DNA from: an uncultured Alphaproteobacteria bacterium
Lineage (GTDB): Bacteria; Pseudomonadota; Alphaproteobacteria; HIMB59; GCA-002718135
DNA: 64,000 nt
Reading direction: 5' to 3'
Assembly: GCA_902521315.1 (NCBI GenBank)
Contig: CABYRH010000007.1
Location: 43,467 to 107,466 of the forward strand
Part shown: piece by piece, positions 27,504 through 37,301 of the stretch
Numbering within the stretch: the first letter of the stretch is position 1
How the letters are laid out: every line of letters starts with the position of its first letter
Program-made: the position numbers and the translations under genes
Notes under the pieces: generated by a model
The model's database searches: none
What the model saw: only the letters and a program-made list of their open reading frames with translations
What the model was told of the DNA's origin: nothing

Positions 27504-27752
27504 ATGTCATTCAATTCACTTAAAAAAACAATTAAATATAGGGTTTCTTACTCTGGAACAAAAGAGACAGATATTTTATACAAAAGATATTTTATAAATC
27601 AGTTAGATAAATTTACTGAAAAAGATCTTGAGGATATTAAATCGATATTTAATCTATTCTCCGATAATGAGATTTATGATTTTCTTACTTCTAAGGTAGC
27701 TATCCCATTAGAATTTAAGGAAATATTTAATAAAATACTTAATGAAGAATAA
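27504..27752 (+). CDS. sdhE: FAD assembly factor SdhE (SDHAF2/DUF339 family)
   Basis: This 82-residue protein has the five-helix SdhE size and the sequence KRYFINQLDKFTEKDLEDI typical of the family. The signature RGxxE reads S17-G18-T19-K20-E21, so the arginine is replaced by serine while Gly and Glu are kept. SdhE helps attach FAD to succinate dehydrogenase. Its place between recG and mfd is conserved in alphaproteobacteria. It overlaps mfd by 11 bp. Confidence 0.82.
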   Translation: MSFNSLKKTIKYRVSYSGTKETDILYKRYFINQLDKFTEKDLEDIKSIFNLFSDNEIYDFLTSKVAIPLEFKEIFNKILNEE

Positions 27753-30700
27753 AAATACAATCGGTCCATCAATTCATAATGTTGAGCCCTTTTTCATTTC
27801 TCAGTTCTATCAAAATTCTAATAAATCAATTTTATATATTGGAAAAGATGAGAGAGAAATATCATCTATGGAACAAAAAATTAAATGGTTATTACCTGAT
27901 GTTGAAATTTTATTATTTAAGTCTTGGGATCAAATTCCATATGATAATGTCTCTCCTTCAAAAGAAGTTCAAATAGAAAGATTAAAAACACTTAAAATTT
28001 TATCAAATTCTGAAAAAAAAAGAATAATACTCACTACAATTAATTCAATAACTCAAAAAATAATCCCTAAATCAATTATTAATTCACAACTTTTTAAAAT
28101 TTCAAAAAATCAAAAATTTAAATTTGAGGATCTTATTAATAACCTTGTCCTCTTAGGCTTCCAAAGAACTTCTTTAGTGCGTGATAAATCAGAATTTTCT
28201 GTAAGAGGATCTATTCTGGATATTTTTCCAAATGATAGATCTAAGCCAATAAGAATAGATTTTTTTGATGAAGAAATAGAGACAATTTTTGAATTTGATC
28301 CAATTACTCAAAAAAGATTAAAAGAAATAAATAGTGATTTAGAGTTTAATATTATTAATGAATTAATTCTTAATGAAAATAATCTTAACTTATTTAGAAA
28401 AAATTTTAGGGAAATATTTCCAGAGTATAGAAATAGTCAAGTTTATAATCTTTTTTCTGAAAATATTATTCCATCTGGTGGTGAACAGTTTTTGCCTTTA
28501 TTTTATGATAACCTTGAAACATTGTTTGATTACGTTAAAGACTATAAAATACTATTAAATGACGAATTTAAAAATATATTTGAAAATAGATTAGAAAATA
28601 TAAATGATTTTTATTTAGCCAGAAAAAATAATAAAGAAAATTTTTTTTTATCACCTGAATTTTTTTACTTAAATAAAGAAATTTTCCAAAAATATTTAGA
28701 TAACAATGAGCATTTTTACTTTAGTACATTTGATAAAAATAATCATATCAATATTGATGTAAATATTATTCATAATTTATCATCAATTAAAAAAGAAATT
28801 GATTTTAGTTTTATAAATCAATTTTTTATAACTAATTCTAAAGAAAATTTTATATATATATGTTGCCGTAGTAAAGGAAGTTTAGAAAGAGTATCTAAAA
28901 TATTACAGAATAATTTAAGTTTAAATTTAAATAATGTAACAAACTTTAATCATTCACTTTCAGATAATATTCTTTTAACTATTCTTGATATTGAAGAGTC
29001 ATTTAAATTTAATAAATATATTTTTATTAATGAAAAATCCTTGTTTGGATTTTTTTTTAATACGCAAATATCTAAATCACGTAAACAAACTATTTTTTTT
29101 GAAGAATTAAATAAATTATCTATTGATTCTATTCTGGTTCATTCTGAGTACGGTCTTTGTAAGTTTAATAATATTAGAAAAATTGAATTAAATGACTCAA
29201 TTCATGAGTGTTTAGAATTAGAATTTTTTGAAAATCAAAAACTTTTTTTACCAGTTGAAAATTTAAGTTATGTATCAAAATACAGTGATGATACAGATGG
29301 AAATATTATTTTAGATAAACTTGGTGCTTCTCATTGGCAAAAAAGAAAAGCAGATGCAAAAAAGAAAATTAGAGATGCTGCAAAAAAACTTATTTCAATA
29401 GCTTCTAAGAGACTTCAATCTCAATCTTATGAAATCAATACAAATATTCCAGAATACGATAAATTTGTTAGCACTTTCCCATATGTTGAAACAGATGATC
29501 AATTAAATGCAATTCAAGATGTAATTAATGATTTTTCTAAGATGATACCATCTGATAGACTAATTGTAGGCGATGTTGCATTTGGAAAAACAGAAGTAAT
29601 TTTAAGAGCTATTTTTCTTGCTGCAAAATCAAATTTACAATCTGTAGTTTTAGTGCCAACTACAATTTTATCTAGGCAGCATTTTATTAATTTTAAAAAA
29701 AGGTTATCTATTTTTGGAATTAATATTGCAGAAATTTCTAGATTAGTATCATTAAAAGAAAAAAAAGAAATTTTTGAAAAATGTAATACTGGCAAAATAG
29801 ATGTTTTAGTTGGAACTCATGCTTTATTAAACGATAAATTAAAATTTAACAGGCTCGGTCTAATAGTTTACGATGAAGAGCAAAAACTAGGAACAATTCA
29901 AAAAGAAAAGTTTAAAGAAATAGCTCCAAAAGCGCATTGTATCTCACTTAGTGCAACACCTATTCCAAGAACTTTAAGTATGTCTCTTTCAGGGATAAGA
30001 GATCTAAGTCTAATTCTCACAGCTCCATTTGAAAGGATGGCAGTTAGAACTTATGTTTCACCTTTTGACTCTTTAACTATCACAGAAGCTATTAAGAGAG
30101 AGATATATGGGAGAAAGAATGGGGTTTACTTTGTAGTGCCAAGAAAAAAAGACTTACCTTTTATAGAACAATTTTTAAATGATAATTTACCAAAAATAAA
30201 ATATGTAATCACTCACGGTCAGCTTAGCCCTAAATTATTAGAAAGTAGAATTTCAAAATTTTATAATCAAGAAGTTCCTTTAATGCTTAGTACAAATATT
30301 ATTGAAAATGGTTTAGATTTACCTCATGTAAATACAATTATAGTTTACCGATCCAATATTTTTTCTTTAGCTGCACTATATCAATTGAAAGGAAGGGTGG
30401 GGAGATCTTCTAAACGTGGATACGCATACATTACATACAAGGAAAATGAGTTAAAAGATAATGGGAGAAAAAGATTATCGATAATAAACTCTTCTGATCA
30501 TCTTGGGGCAGGTTTTAACATTGCATCTCAAGATTTAGACCTTCGAGGGGGTGGTTCAATTATAGGTGAAGAACAGAGTGGTTTTATCAAGGAAATTGGA
30601 ACTGAGCTTTATCATCAAATGCTCGAAGAAGAGATAAATTTACAAAAAAGTAAAATTAATTCAGATTTTATAAAAAAAGATAGTTTTCAACCAATTATTA

Positions 30701-31119
30701 AAATCCCTGTTGAAATTTATATACCTGAAGATTTTATTAACGATGTTGATCTAAGACTTTCTATTTATAAAAGAATCTCAAACATAAATAATAAAAAGGA
30801 AATTGAAGAGATTAAAATAGAATTAGTAGATAGGTTTGGTAAATTACCTAAACAATTAATTAATTTACTAAAATTAGTAGAAATAAAAATTATTTGTTTA
30901 AAAAATAATATTGAAAAGTTTGAATTTAGCAGAAAGGGTATATTAATTAGTTTTTTTCAAAATAAACCAAAAAATCCAGAAAAATTATTAGAACTCTCAT
31001 TAACAAAAAATAGTTCTTTAATATTAAGACCTGATCAAAAAATTTTTTATGATTTTGGTGGTAATTTAATTGATGACAGATTTGAATTATCTAAAAATGT
31101 GATTAATTTGATTAAATAA
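27742..31119 (+). CDS. mfd: Transcription-repair coupling factor
   Basis: This 1125-residue protein has N-terminal UvrB-like repeats (residues ~1-400), an RNA polymerase-interaction domain around VHSEYGLCKFN, and an SF2 motor. The motor has Walker A VGDVAFGKTEVIL, DExx-type YDEEQKLG, SATPIPRTL, and QLKGRVGRS. The C-terminal TRCF domain ends near residue 1110. Mfd removes RNA polymerase stalled at lesions and recruits UvrA, whose gene lies about 7 kb away. The stop shares one base with the next ATG. Confidence 0.96.
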   Translation: MKNKNTIGPSIHNVEPFFISQFYQNSNKSILYIGKDEREISSMEQKIKWLLPDVEILLFKSWDQIPYDNVSPSKEVQIERLKTLKILSNSEKKRIILTTINSITQKIIPKSIINSQLFKISKNQKFKFEDLINNLVLLGFQRTSLVRDKSEFSVRGSILDIFPNDRSKPIRIDFFDEEIETIFEFDPITQKRLKEINSDLEFNIINELILNENNLNLFRKNFREIFPEYRNSQVYNLFSENIIPSGGEQFLPLFYDNLETLFDYVKDYKILLNDEFKNIFENRLENINDFYLARKNNKENFFLSPEFFYLNKEIFQKYLDNNEHFYFSTFDKNNHINIDVNIIHNLSSIKKEIDFSFINQFFITNSKENFIYICCRSKGSLERVSKILQNNLSLNLNNVTNFNHSLSDNILLTILDIEESFKFNKYIFINEKSLFGFFFNTQISKSRKQTIFFEELNKLSIDSILVHSEYGLCKFNNIRKIELNDSIHECLELEFFENQKLFLPVENLSYVSKYSDDTDGNIILDKLGASHWQKRKADAKKKIRDAAKKLISIASKRLQSQSYEINTNIPEYDKFVSTFPYVETDDQLNAIQDVINDFSKMIPSDRLIVGDVAFGKTEVILRAIFLAAKSNLQSVVLVPTTILSRQHFINFKKRLSIFGINIAEISRLVSLKEKKEIFEKCNTGKIDVLVGTHALLNDKLKFNRLGLIVYDEEQKLGTIQKEKFKEIAPKAHCISLSATPIPRTLSMSLSGIRDLSLILTAPFERMAVRTYVSPFDSLTITEAIKREIYGRKNGVYFVVPRKKDLPFIEQFLNDNLPKIKYVITHGQLSPKLLESRISKFYNQEVPLMLSTNIIENGLDLPHVNTIIVYRSNIFSLAALYQLKGRVGRSSKRGYAYITYKENELKDNGRKRLSIINSSDHLGAGFNIASQDLDLRGGGSIIGEEQSGFIKEIGTELYHQMLEEEINLQKSKINSDFIKKDSFQPIIKIPVEIYIPEDFINDVDLRLSIYKRISNINNKKEIEEIKIELVDRFGKLPKQLINLLKLVEIKIICLKNNIEKFEFSRKGILISFFQNKPKNPEKLLELSLTKNSSLILRPDQKIFYDFGGNLIDDRFELSKNVINLIK

Positions 31120-32213
31120 TGGTTAAATTTATTATCATATTTAATTTTTTAATTTTTTTATTATTTGGTAAAAATGTTTTGTCTTTAAACAACAAATATA
31201 AGCTTGAAATTTTAAAATCAAACTTAAGTTCTCCTTGGAGTTTCACTTTTATAAATAATAATCAGATTTTAATAAGCGAAAAAACAGGAAAAATTAAGCT
31301 ATTTGATATTCAAAATAATAAGATTGCCGCAATAGATCACAACTTAAATTTTATTAGAGATAAAAATTCGCAAGGAGGCCTTTTAGATGTTTACTTTTAT
31401 AATGATCAGATTTTTATATCCTACTCCGAAAAGATTGGTGATAAATTATTTAGCCCATCAACCACATCTATTGCAAAAGCAGATTTAGATTTAAATTTCT
31501 TAGATTTTGAAAACATTTTTAGAGCTAATCCGCCTATAAGATCTCCTTATCACTTTGGTTCTAGAATAGCTATTCATGATGATTATTTATATGCATCTGT
31601 GGGCGAAAGAGGGAAAGGAATGATAGCTCAGGATGCAAAACAACATCCTGGAAGTATTATTCGAATTAAATTAGACGGAACTTCACCTAAAGATAACCCT
31701 CATTACATTTCACAAGAAACGTGGTTACCAGAAATATATCAAATCGGTGTAAGAAATCCTCAAGGAATGTCCATCTCACCTTTTGATAATAAAATTTATA
31801 TTAGTAATCATGGAGCAAAAGGCGGTGATTGGTTTGGAGAAGTAAAAAAAGGTGAAAATTATGGTTGGAAAATTTTAGGTTGGGGTGGAACTAATTATGA
31901 TAATTCCAACATTGGCCCCAAATGGTTACCTGGTTATACTAAAGCAATCCATTATTGGGTGCCCTCAATTGCTGTTAGTGCAATTACAATATATGATGGA
32001 GAAGAATTTCCAGAATTCAAAGGATTAGCACTCATAACATCTTTAAAAGATCAATCTCTACGCTCATTAGATTTTTCAAATTTAGATAATGTAAAAGAAG
32101 ATATTATTTTTAAAAAAGAAATAGGAAGAATAAGAGATATTAAAATTCATCCAGATAATGGTAAAATATTTTTTTTAGCTCAAGATAAATTATGGTTATT
32201 TGAAAAAAAATAA
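31119..32213 (+). CDS. PQQ-dependent sugar dehydrogenase family protein (YliI-like)
   Basis: This 364-residue protein has a signal peptide (~1-23) and a six-bladed beta-propeller of the GSDH family. GGLLDVYFYNDQIFISYSE, IGVRNPQGMS and GGDWFGEVKKGENYGW are family landmarks around the catalytic and calcium/PQQ sites. It oxidises aldose sugars in the periplasm and feeds electrons to respiration. No PQQ synthesis genes are visible here, so the cofactor would come from elsewhere in the genome or from outside. It overlaps the mfd stop by one base. Confidence 0.83.
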   Translation: MVKFIIIFNFLIFLLFGKNVLSLNNKYKLEILKSNLSSPWSFTFINNNQILISEKTGKIKLFDIQNNKIAAIDHNLNFIRDKNSQGGLLDVYFYNDQIFISYSEKIGDKLFSPSTTSIAKADLDLNFLDFENIFRANPPIRSPYHFGSRIAIHDDYLYASVGERGKGMIAQDAKQHPGSIIRIKLDGTSPKDNPHYISQETWLPEIYQIGVRNPQGMSISPFDNKIYISNHGAKGGDWFGEVKKGENYGWKILGWGGTNYDNSNIGPKWLPGYTKAIHYWVPSIAVSAITIYDGEEFPEFKGLALITSLKDQSLRSLDFSNLDNVKEDIIFKKEIGRIRDIKIHPDNGKIFFLAQDKLWLFEKK

Positions 32214-32260
32214 TTTTTTGTGTCTATTGAGAAAAATTCTTTTTGATTTATAATATAAAT

Positions 32261-32377
32261 ATGTTTGAATTTCTAGCCTTTTTAGTTGGAGTCATGATTA
32301 TGGGGCCAATTGTCTATATTTATTTTTTAATTCAAGATTTAAAAAAAAGAGTAGATAAACTTGAAGATAAAAATTAA
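32261..32377 (+). CDS. Small membrane protein, 38 aa
   Basis: This 38-residue ATG ORF has a hydrophobic helix (FLAFLVGVMIMGPIVYIYFL) followed by a charged amphipathic tail (KKRVDKLEDKN) with a short coiled-coil feel. It lies between the sugar dehydrogenase and tRNA-Ser with 47 bp upstream. Helix-plus-charged-tail is a common layout of real small membrane proteins. No family is recognised. Confidence 0.45.
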   Translation: MFEFLAFLVGVMIMGPIVYIYFLIQDLKKRVDKLEDKN

Positions 32378-32409
32378 TTTTTTTAAAATATTATATCTTA
32401 AATTATTAA

Positions 32410-32499
32410 TGGCGGAGAGAGTGAGATTCGAACTCACGAACGAGTTGCCCCGTTGCCGGTTTTCAAGACCGGTGCTTTCAACCGCTCAGCCATCTCTCC
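32410..32499 (-). tRNA. tRNA-Ser (anticodon TGA)
   Basis: This is a 90-nt class II tRNA read from 32499 down. The acceptor stem is GGAGAGA/TCTCTCC and the D-arm starts TGGCTGAGCGG. The anticodon stem is CCGGT/ACCGG with anticodon TGA at 32465-32463. It has a long variable arm and the T-arm GTGAGTTCGAATCTCAC. CCA is encoded at 32412-32410. Confidence 0.98.
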
Positions 32500-32592
32500 G
32501 TTTAGGTGCTTACTATAGTTTCAACATAAAAATGTCAAAATATTAAGTATATATCATTTCCTAATTAACGATAGTTTTGGTATTTTTACATA

Positions 32593-33630
32593 ATGATTTT
32601 TAGATTTGTAATATTATTTTTATTTATATCATTTAATCTCTACTCAGCAGATTGTGAAAAACCAAAAATGCCAACTGATGAAGAATGGAATAGTTGGCTT
32701 TCAAATATAAAAAAAGAAGCCTTAGAAATAGGCATAAGTCAAAATACTATCTCAAAACAATTAAATAATGTAAAGCCACAAAGTAAAATTATTATGCGTG
32801 ACAGGTGCCAACCAGCATCAACAATGACTCTAGATGAGTATTTATTTTATACAATTACAAAAGATAAAATATTTGCGGGTAAAAATTTTTTAAAAAAACA
32901 CGAAAATTTATTAAAAGAAATTGGAGAACATTTTAAAATTCAACCTAGGTTTATAGTAGCTGTATTAGGTATGGAAAGTTATTATGGTAGAAATCAAGGA
33001 AAAATTAATTCCATAATTGCAATAACAACTCTTGCATTTGATAGAAGAAGAAGTGATTTTTATAAAAAACAATTATTTGCAGCTCTTGAAATTTTAGACA
33101 AAAATCTTGTTCCTAGTGGAGAATTAAAAGGAAGTTGGGGTGGTGCAGTTGGTATGACTCAAATGATACCCACAACTTTTTTAGAAACAGCATACGACTG
33201 GGATGGTGATGGAATAGATATATGGAATAGTTATGCAGATGCTTTTGCAAGTACTGCAAATTATTTAACTTCATTAGATAAAAATCCATGGTCTAATGAT
33301 AGCACTTGGGGAAGAGAAGTGCTCCCTCCAAAAAATATTTCCTTATCTTTCTTTGATTCTATAAAGCAAATTAACCCAAAAGGTTGTGGAGCAGTTAAAC
33401 GTAGATCAATTCCAAAAACACTGTCCGAATGGGCAAAATTAGGATTTACAAAAATCAATGGAGATCCTTTACCTATAAGAGATGATTTAGAAGCTAGATT
33501 AATAATGCCAGATGGGATAGATGGTAGAATGTTTATAGTATATCCTAATTATAAAAATATTCTTTATTATAATTGTTCATCATATTATGCTGTATCAGTG
33601 GGTCTTCTAAGTGATAAAATATCTAATTAG
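32593..33630 (+). CDS. Lytic murein transglycosylase (MltB family)
   Basis: This 345-residue protein has a signal peptide (~1-19) without a lipobox. The SLT domain (~85-320) includes VAVLGMESYYGRNQG with the catalytic Glu, ITTLAFDRRRSDF, and GAVGMTQMIPTTFLETAYDWDGDG. It cleaves peptidoglycan glycan strands in the periplasm to anhydromuropeptides. It heads a run of six or more same-strand genes and overlaps rlpA by 20 bp, coupling two murein-acting proteins. Confidence 0.9.
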   Translation: MIFRFVILFLFISFNLYSADCEKPKMPTDEEWNSWLSNIKKEALEIGISQNTISKQLNNVKPQSKIIMRDRCQPASTMTLDEYLFYTITKDKIFAGKNFLKKHENLLKEIGEHFKIQPRFIVAVLGMESYYGRNQGKINSIIAITTLAFDRRRSDFYKKQLFAALEILDKNLVPSGELKGSWGGAVGMTQMIPTTFLETAYDWDGDGIDIWNSYADAFASTANYLTSLDKNPWSNDSTWGREVLPPKNISLSFFDSIKQINPKGCGAVKRRSIPKTLSEWAKLGFTKINGDPLPIRDDLEARLIMPDGIDGRMFIVYPNYKNILYYNCSSYYAVSVGLLSDKISN

Positions 33631-34546
33631 TTTAATTGTTCTATTATTTATATTTTCTTGTAATGAATTAAATCTTAATAATGTTTCTGATGTTGTAGAA
33701 AATAGCACAAATAAAATAGAGGAAATAATTGATAATAAAAAAGAAGATAAAAAAGAAAAAAAGCAATCAAATAATAAACAAGCAAAAGATAATATTTTTT
33801 ATTATGTTGGCGAACCCTATTTTATTGAAGGGGTTAGTTATACTCCAGAGGAAAATTACAATTATTCAGAAATTGGCCTTTCTTCTTTTTACGGTAAGGA
33901 ATTACATAATATAAAAACTGTAAATAATGATCTAAATAAAGTTACAGAATTACTTGGGAGACATAAAACATTGCCTATTCCAAGTATGGTCAAGGTTACT
34001 AACTTGGATAATGGACTTTCTATAAATGTAAAAATAATAGATAGACATGATGATAATGCAGTTATTATTCAGGTTTCAAGAAAAGTAGCTCAACTTCTTG
34101 GTTTTTATAAATCTAAAATAGCTACTGTAAAAGTAGAAATACTTTCTGATGCTAGTAAACAATGGAAGAGTGTTGCAAATTCATTAAATGAAGAAAATTT
34201 TAATGAAACTATTTCTTCTGCACCAACAGATATTGTATCTATTGAAGAAATTGATGAAATTATAGATACTAATGATGAGAGTGCTACAATTACAGAAGAA
34301 CCAATTGAACTAAAATCAGAAAAAATAACTGATTTTAAATTATATTTAAGAATAAAAGGCTTTAAAAATTATGAGAGTATTCGATTAGTATTAGATAATT
34401 ATGATAATAATCTTAAATATACTTCTGAAAAAAATAATTCCAAATATGACGTAATTATTGGTCCTTTAGAAAATACAGAAGCAAATAATTTGGTTTCATA
34501 CTTTATCTCAAAAGGTTATAAGGAGACTGAAATTCTTATTGAATAA
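33611..34546 (+). CDS. rlpA: RlpA-like lipoprotein with double-psi beta-barrel and SPOR domain
   Basis: This 311-residue protein has a lipobox-like signal LLFIFSC giving lipidated C17. A charged low-complexity linker follows, rich in Lys/Asp/Glu. The DPBB domain (~90-185) has LSSFYGKELHN, RHKTLP and VTNLDNGLSINVKIIDRHDDN, retaining the catalytic-type His and Asp. The C-terminal ~75 residues resemble a SPOR peptidoglycan-binding domain. RlpA acts on denuded glycans at the division septum. The domain is more diverged than usual (YGKELHN in place of YGxxFHG). Confidence 0.82.
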   Translation: MIKYLISLIVLLFIFSCNELNLNNVSDVVENSTNKIEEIIDNKKEDKKEKKQSNNKQAKDNIFYYVGEPYFIEGVSYTPEENYNYSEIGLSSFYGKELHNIKTVNNDLNKVTELLGRHKTLPIPSMVKVTNLDNGLSINVKIIDRHDDNAVIIQVSRKVAQLLGFYKSKIATVKVEILSDASKQWKSVANSLNEENFNETISSAPTDIVSIEEIDEIIDTNDESATITEEPIELKSEKITDFKLYLRIKGFKNYESIRLVLDNYDNNLKYTSEKNNSKYDVIIGPLENTEANNLVSYFISKGYKETEILIE

Positions 34547-34581
34547 CAAATAAAGGTCATAATTAAGAATTATTAATATTT

Positions 34582-35715
34582 ATGGTAAAAATTTTTAGCT
34601 TTTTTTTATTTTTTATTATTTCTTTAAAACTTTACGCTATTGATACAAAGGCAGAGCAAGCAGTTGTCATTGATTTTGATACAAATGAAGTTCTTTTTGA
34701 AAAAAATTCTAATGCAAAAGTTATACCTGCTTCAATGACTAAAATTATGACTGTTTACGTTGCATTTGATAGAATAAAGAATACAAATTTTGCAATTTCT
34801 AATGAATGTAGAGTTTCTCCTAAGGCTTATAAAAAGGGAGGCTCTAGAACATTTTTAGAGATAGATGACAATGTAACAGTTGATGATTTATTAAAAGGTA
34901 TAATCGTTCAATCTGGTAATGATGCTTCTATAGCTTTAGCAGAATGTTTAGGAGGTACCGAAGAAGACTTTGCCAAACTTATGAATGTTTATGCAGAACG
35001 CTTAGGAATGACAAATACAAATTTTGTTAATTCATCTGGCTGGCCTGATGATAATCACTATTCCACTGTCAATGATATTGCAATTCTTTCAAATGCAATA
35101 ATTAGAGATTTTCCAAATCTTTATACATATTTCAAAATGGAAGAATTTACTTATAATGATATTACTCAACCAAATAGAAATAAACTTTTATATCAAGTTC
35201 AAGGGGCAGATGGATTAAAAACAGGTTTTACAAAAGAATCTGGGTGGGGAATAGCTGCTACAGCATTAAGGAATGATAGAAGGATTACAGTTGTTATCAA
35301 TGGTACCAATAGCTCTAGATCAAGATTAAATGAATCTTCTAATTTAATAAATTGGGCATTTAATCAAACTTCGCAACAAACATTAATTGAAAAAGATCAA
35401 TTTATTAAAGAAGTTGATGTATGGCTGGGTAGTGAGAGTAGTATTAATTTAATTAGTTCACAAAAATTAGTGTCAACATTATCATTTGATCAAATTCAAT
35501 TAATGAATTCTTCTATTACATATACAAAACCAATATCTGCCCCAATTAAAAAAGGTGATGAGTATGGAAAATTAATTATAAATATAGAAGGAAAGCCAAA
35601 AATAGAAGTACCGCTTATTGCTGAAAAAGATATATCTGAAATCAACCCTTTATTTAAAATATTTGCCGCTGCAAAATACTTAATCTTTGGAAGAAGTTTA
35701 GATGAAATTAAATAA
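34582..35715 (+). CDS. D-alanyl-D-alanine carboxypeptidase (PBP5/6-like)
   Basis: This 377-residue protein has a signal peptide (~1-20). The penicillin-binding motifs are S51-M-T-K54 (SxxK), SGN at 111-113 and KTG at 213-215. A C-terminal beta domain (~270-350) and a terminal amphipathic segment (KYLIFGRSLDEIK) probably anchor it to the membrane. It trims the terminal D-Ala of peptidoglycan stem peptides. It sits after mltB-like and rlpA genes and overlaps tmk by 14 bp. Confidence 0.93.
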   Translation: MVKIFSFFLFFIISLKLYAIDTKAEQAVVIDFDTNEVLFEKNSNAKVIPASMTKIMTVYVAFDRIKNTNFAISNECRVSPKAYKKGGSRTFLEIDDNVTVDDLLKGIIVQSGNDASIALAECLGGTEEDFAKLMNVYAERLGMTNTNFVNSSGWPDDNHYSTVNDIAILSNAIIRDFPNLYTYFKMEEFTYNDITQPNRNKLLYQVQGADGLKTGFTKESGWGIAATALRNDRRITVVINGTNSSRSRLNESSNLINWAFNQTSQQTLIEKDQFIKEVDVWLGSESSINLISSQKLVSTLSFDQIQLMNSSITYTKPISAPIKKGDEYGKLIINIEGKPKIEVPLIAEKDISEINPLFKIFAAAKYLIFGRSLDEIK

Positions 35716-36313
35716 AGGTTTGTTCATTAGTTTTGAAGGACCTGAGGCAAGTGGAAAATCATCTCAAATATTACTTTTATCAAAATATTTAAAAAAAAAT
35801 AAAATTCCTTTTATTGTGTCTAGGGAACCAGGAGGGACTAATTTTGCAGAAAAATTAAGAAAATTAATTTTAGATAATAAATCTACAATTAATAATTTAG
35901 AGGAATTGCTTCTTCTTATGGCAGCTAGATCAAATCATATCAATGAAGTAATTATCCCTAATCTTAAAAAAGGTAAGATTGTCATTTCAGATCGATATGC
36001 AGATTCCTCATTTGTATATCAAGGATATGTAAATAAATTTGGAATTAAAAGAGCTCAAAAACTTCATAAAGAACTTCTCAACAATTTCTTTCCTGACTAT
36101 ACTTTTATTTTTCAAATCAACCCAAAAGAAATAATAAAACGACTAAAACAAAGAAAAGTTAAAAATAAGTACGATAAATCTAACTTATTATTTCATCAAA
36201 AAGTAATTCAAGGATATAAAAAAATAGCAAATACAAAAAGATATATTGCGGTTGATGCTTCTTTATCTAAAGATATAATTCACAAAAAAATTATTAAAAA
36301 ATTAAAGTTATAA
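35702..36313 (+). CDS. tmk: Thymidylate kinase
   Basis: This 203-residue protein has P-loop FEGPEASGKSSQ (residues 11-22), SREPGG, the DRYADSSFVYQG motif that binds dTMP, and a LID region with basic RLKQRKVKNKYD. It phosphorylates dTMP to dTDP. It overlaps the carboxypeptidase gene and lies 3 bp before holB, a tmk-holB pairing widespread in bacteria. Confidence 0.95.
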   Translation: MKLNKGLFISFEGPEASGKSSQILLLSKYLKKNKIPFIVSREPGGTNFAEKLRKLILDNKSTINNLEELLLLMAARSNHINEVIIPNLKKGKIVISDRYADSSFVYQGYVNKFGIKRAQKLHKELLNNFFPDYTFIFQINPKEIIKRLKQRKVKNKYDKSNLLFHQKVIQGYKKIANTKRYIAVDASLSKDIIHKKIIKKLKL

Positions 36314-36316
36314 TTA

Positions 36317-37300
36317 ATGATCGAATTGATAGGTTATGAAAAAGAGTATAGTGATCTCCTTAAAAGATACAAATCAAATAATCTTCCAAATTCAATTTTA
36401 ATTCATGGATTAAACGGTATAGGTAAAAGAACTTTTCTCAACAAATTAGTTAAAAATATTTTAAATATAGAATTTAAACATAATAATGCAGATCATCATT
36501 TAAATTTATTTAAAAATAATACACATCCAAATATAAAAATAATTGAAAAAGAGATTGATAGCAAAAGTGGAAAAATTAAATCTAATATAACAATTGATCA
36601 AATTAGAAGATTAAAAACATTTTTAAATTCAACATCAATAATGCAAAATTCTTCTAAAATAGTTATCGTTGATTCTGCTGATTATTTAAACATCAGTTCA
36701 GCAAATAGTATGCTCAAGATTTTAGAAGAATCAAATGAAAGTACCTATATCTTTTTAATATCAAATCAAATTTCATTACTTTTGCCAACAATCAGATCAA
36801 GATGTTTGAAAATTAAATTTAATGCTCATAATTTAACTAACTTTACTAAAATCATTAAAAATAATATCGATAAAATATCTAATGAAGAGATAAATTTTTA
36901 CTTTGAATTAACGTATGGATCACCAGGAACTGCTATTATTTATTACAATAATGATTTCTTAGATATTTTCCAATTATCAATTAAATGTCTTTTATCAAAT
37001 GATCTAGATGATGATAAAATAAATTTATCAAATATATTATCAAAACTTACTAATGATGAATTTAATAATTATTTATCAATGCTTAAATTTATTCTAATTG
37101 TTGCTAATAAACTAAAAGTAAACAGTGATGATAAAAGCTTGGTTAATATGCCAAATTATCTAGAGTTAGAGTCTTTATCTACAAATCTTACCCAAAAAAA
37201 TCTTATTGATAGATTTGATTATTTAACTAATAACCAAAAAGAATTATTTAGTTTAAATCTTGATAAGAAAATATTTATATTAAATTTTTTAACTCAATAA
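36317..37300 (+). CDS. holB: DNA polymerase III subunit delta'
   Basis: This 327-residue protein is an AAA+ clamp-loader subunit. It has P-loop-like IHGLNGIGKRTFL near residue 30, IVDSADYLNISSANSMLKILEE (Walker B and SRC-adjacent region), and TIRSRCLKI, the sensor SRC motif of clamp loaders. Helical domains III follow. Zinc-cysteine motifs are absent, as in many alphaproteobacteria. It helps load the sliding clamp. It sits between tmk and metG with 3- and 1-bp gaps. Confidence 0.9.
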   Translation: MIELIGYEKEYSDLLKRYKSNNLPNSILIHGLNGIGKRTFLNKLVKNILNIEFKHNNADHHLNLFKNNTHPNIKIIEKEIDSKSGKIKSNITIDQIRRLKTFLNSTSIMQNSSKIVIVDSADYLNISSANSMLKILEESNESTYIFLISNQISLLLPTIRSRCLKIKFNAHNLTNFTKIIKNNIDKISNEEINFYFELTYGSPGTAIIYYNNDFLDIFQLSIKCLLSNDLDDDKINLSNILSKLTNDEFNNYLSMLKFILIVANKLKVNSDDKSLVNMPNYLELESLSTNLTQKNLIDRFDYLTNNQKELFSLNLDKKIFILNFLTQ

Positions 37301-37301
37301 A

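Noticed and set aside
32361..32546. 61-residue + strand ORF over tRNA-Ser containing ERVRFELTNELPRC
   Set aside because: It is the mirror reading of tRNA-Ser, a well-known false ORF type seen wherever tRNA-Ser is present.
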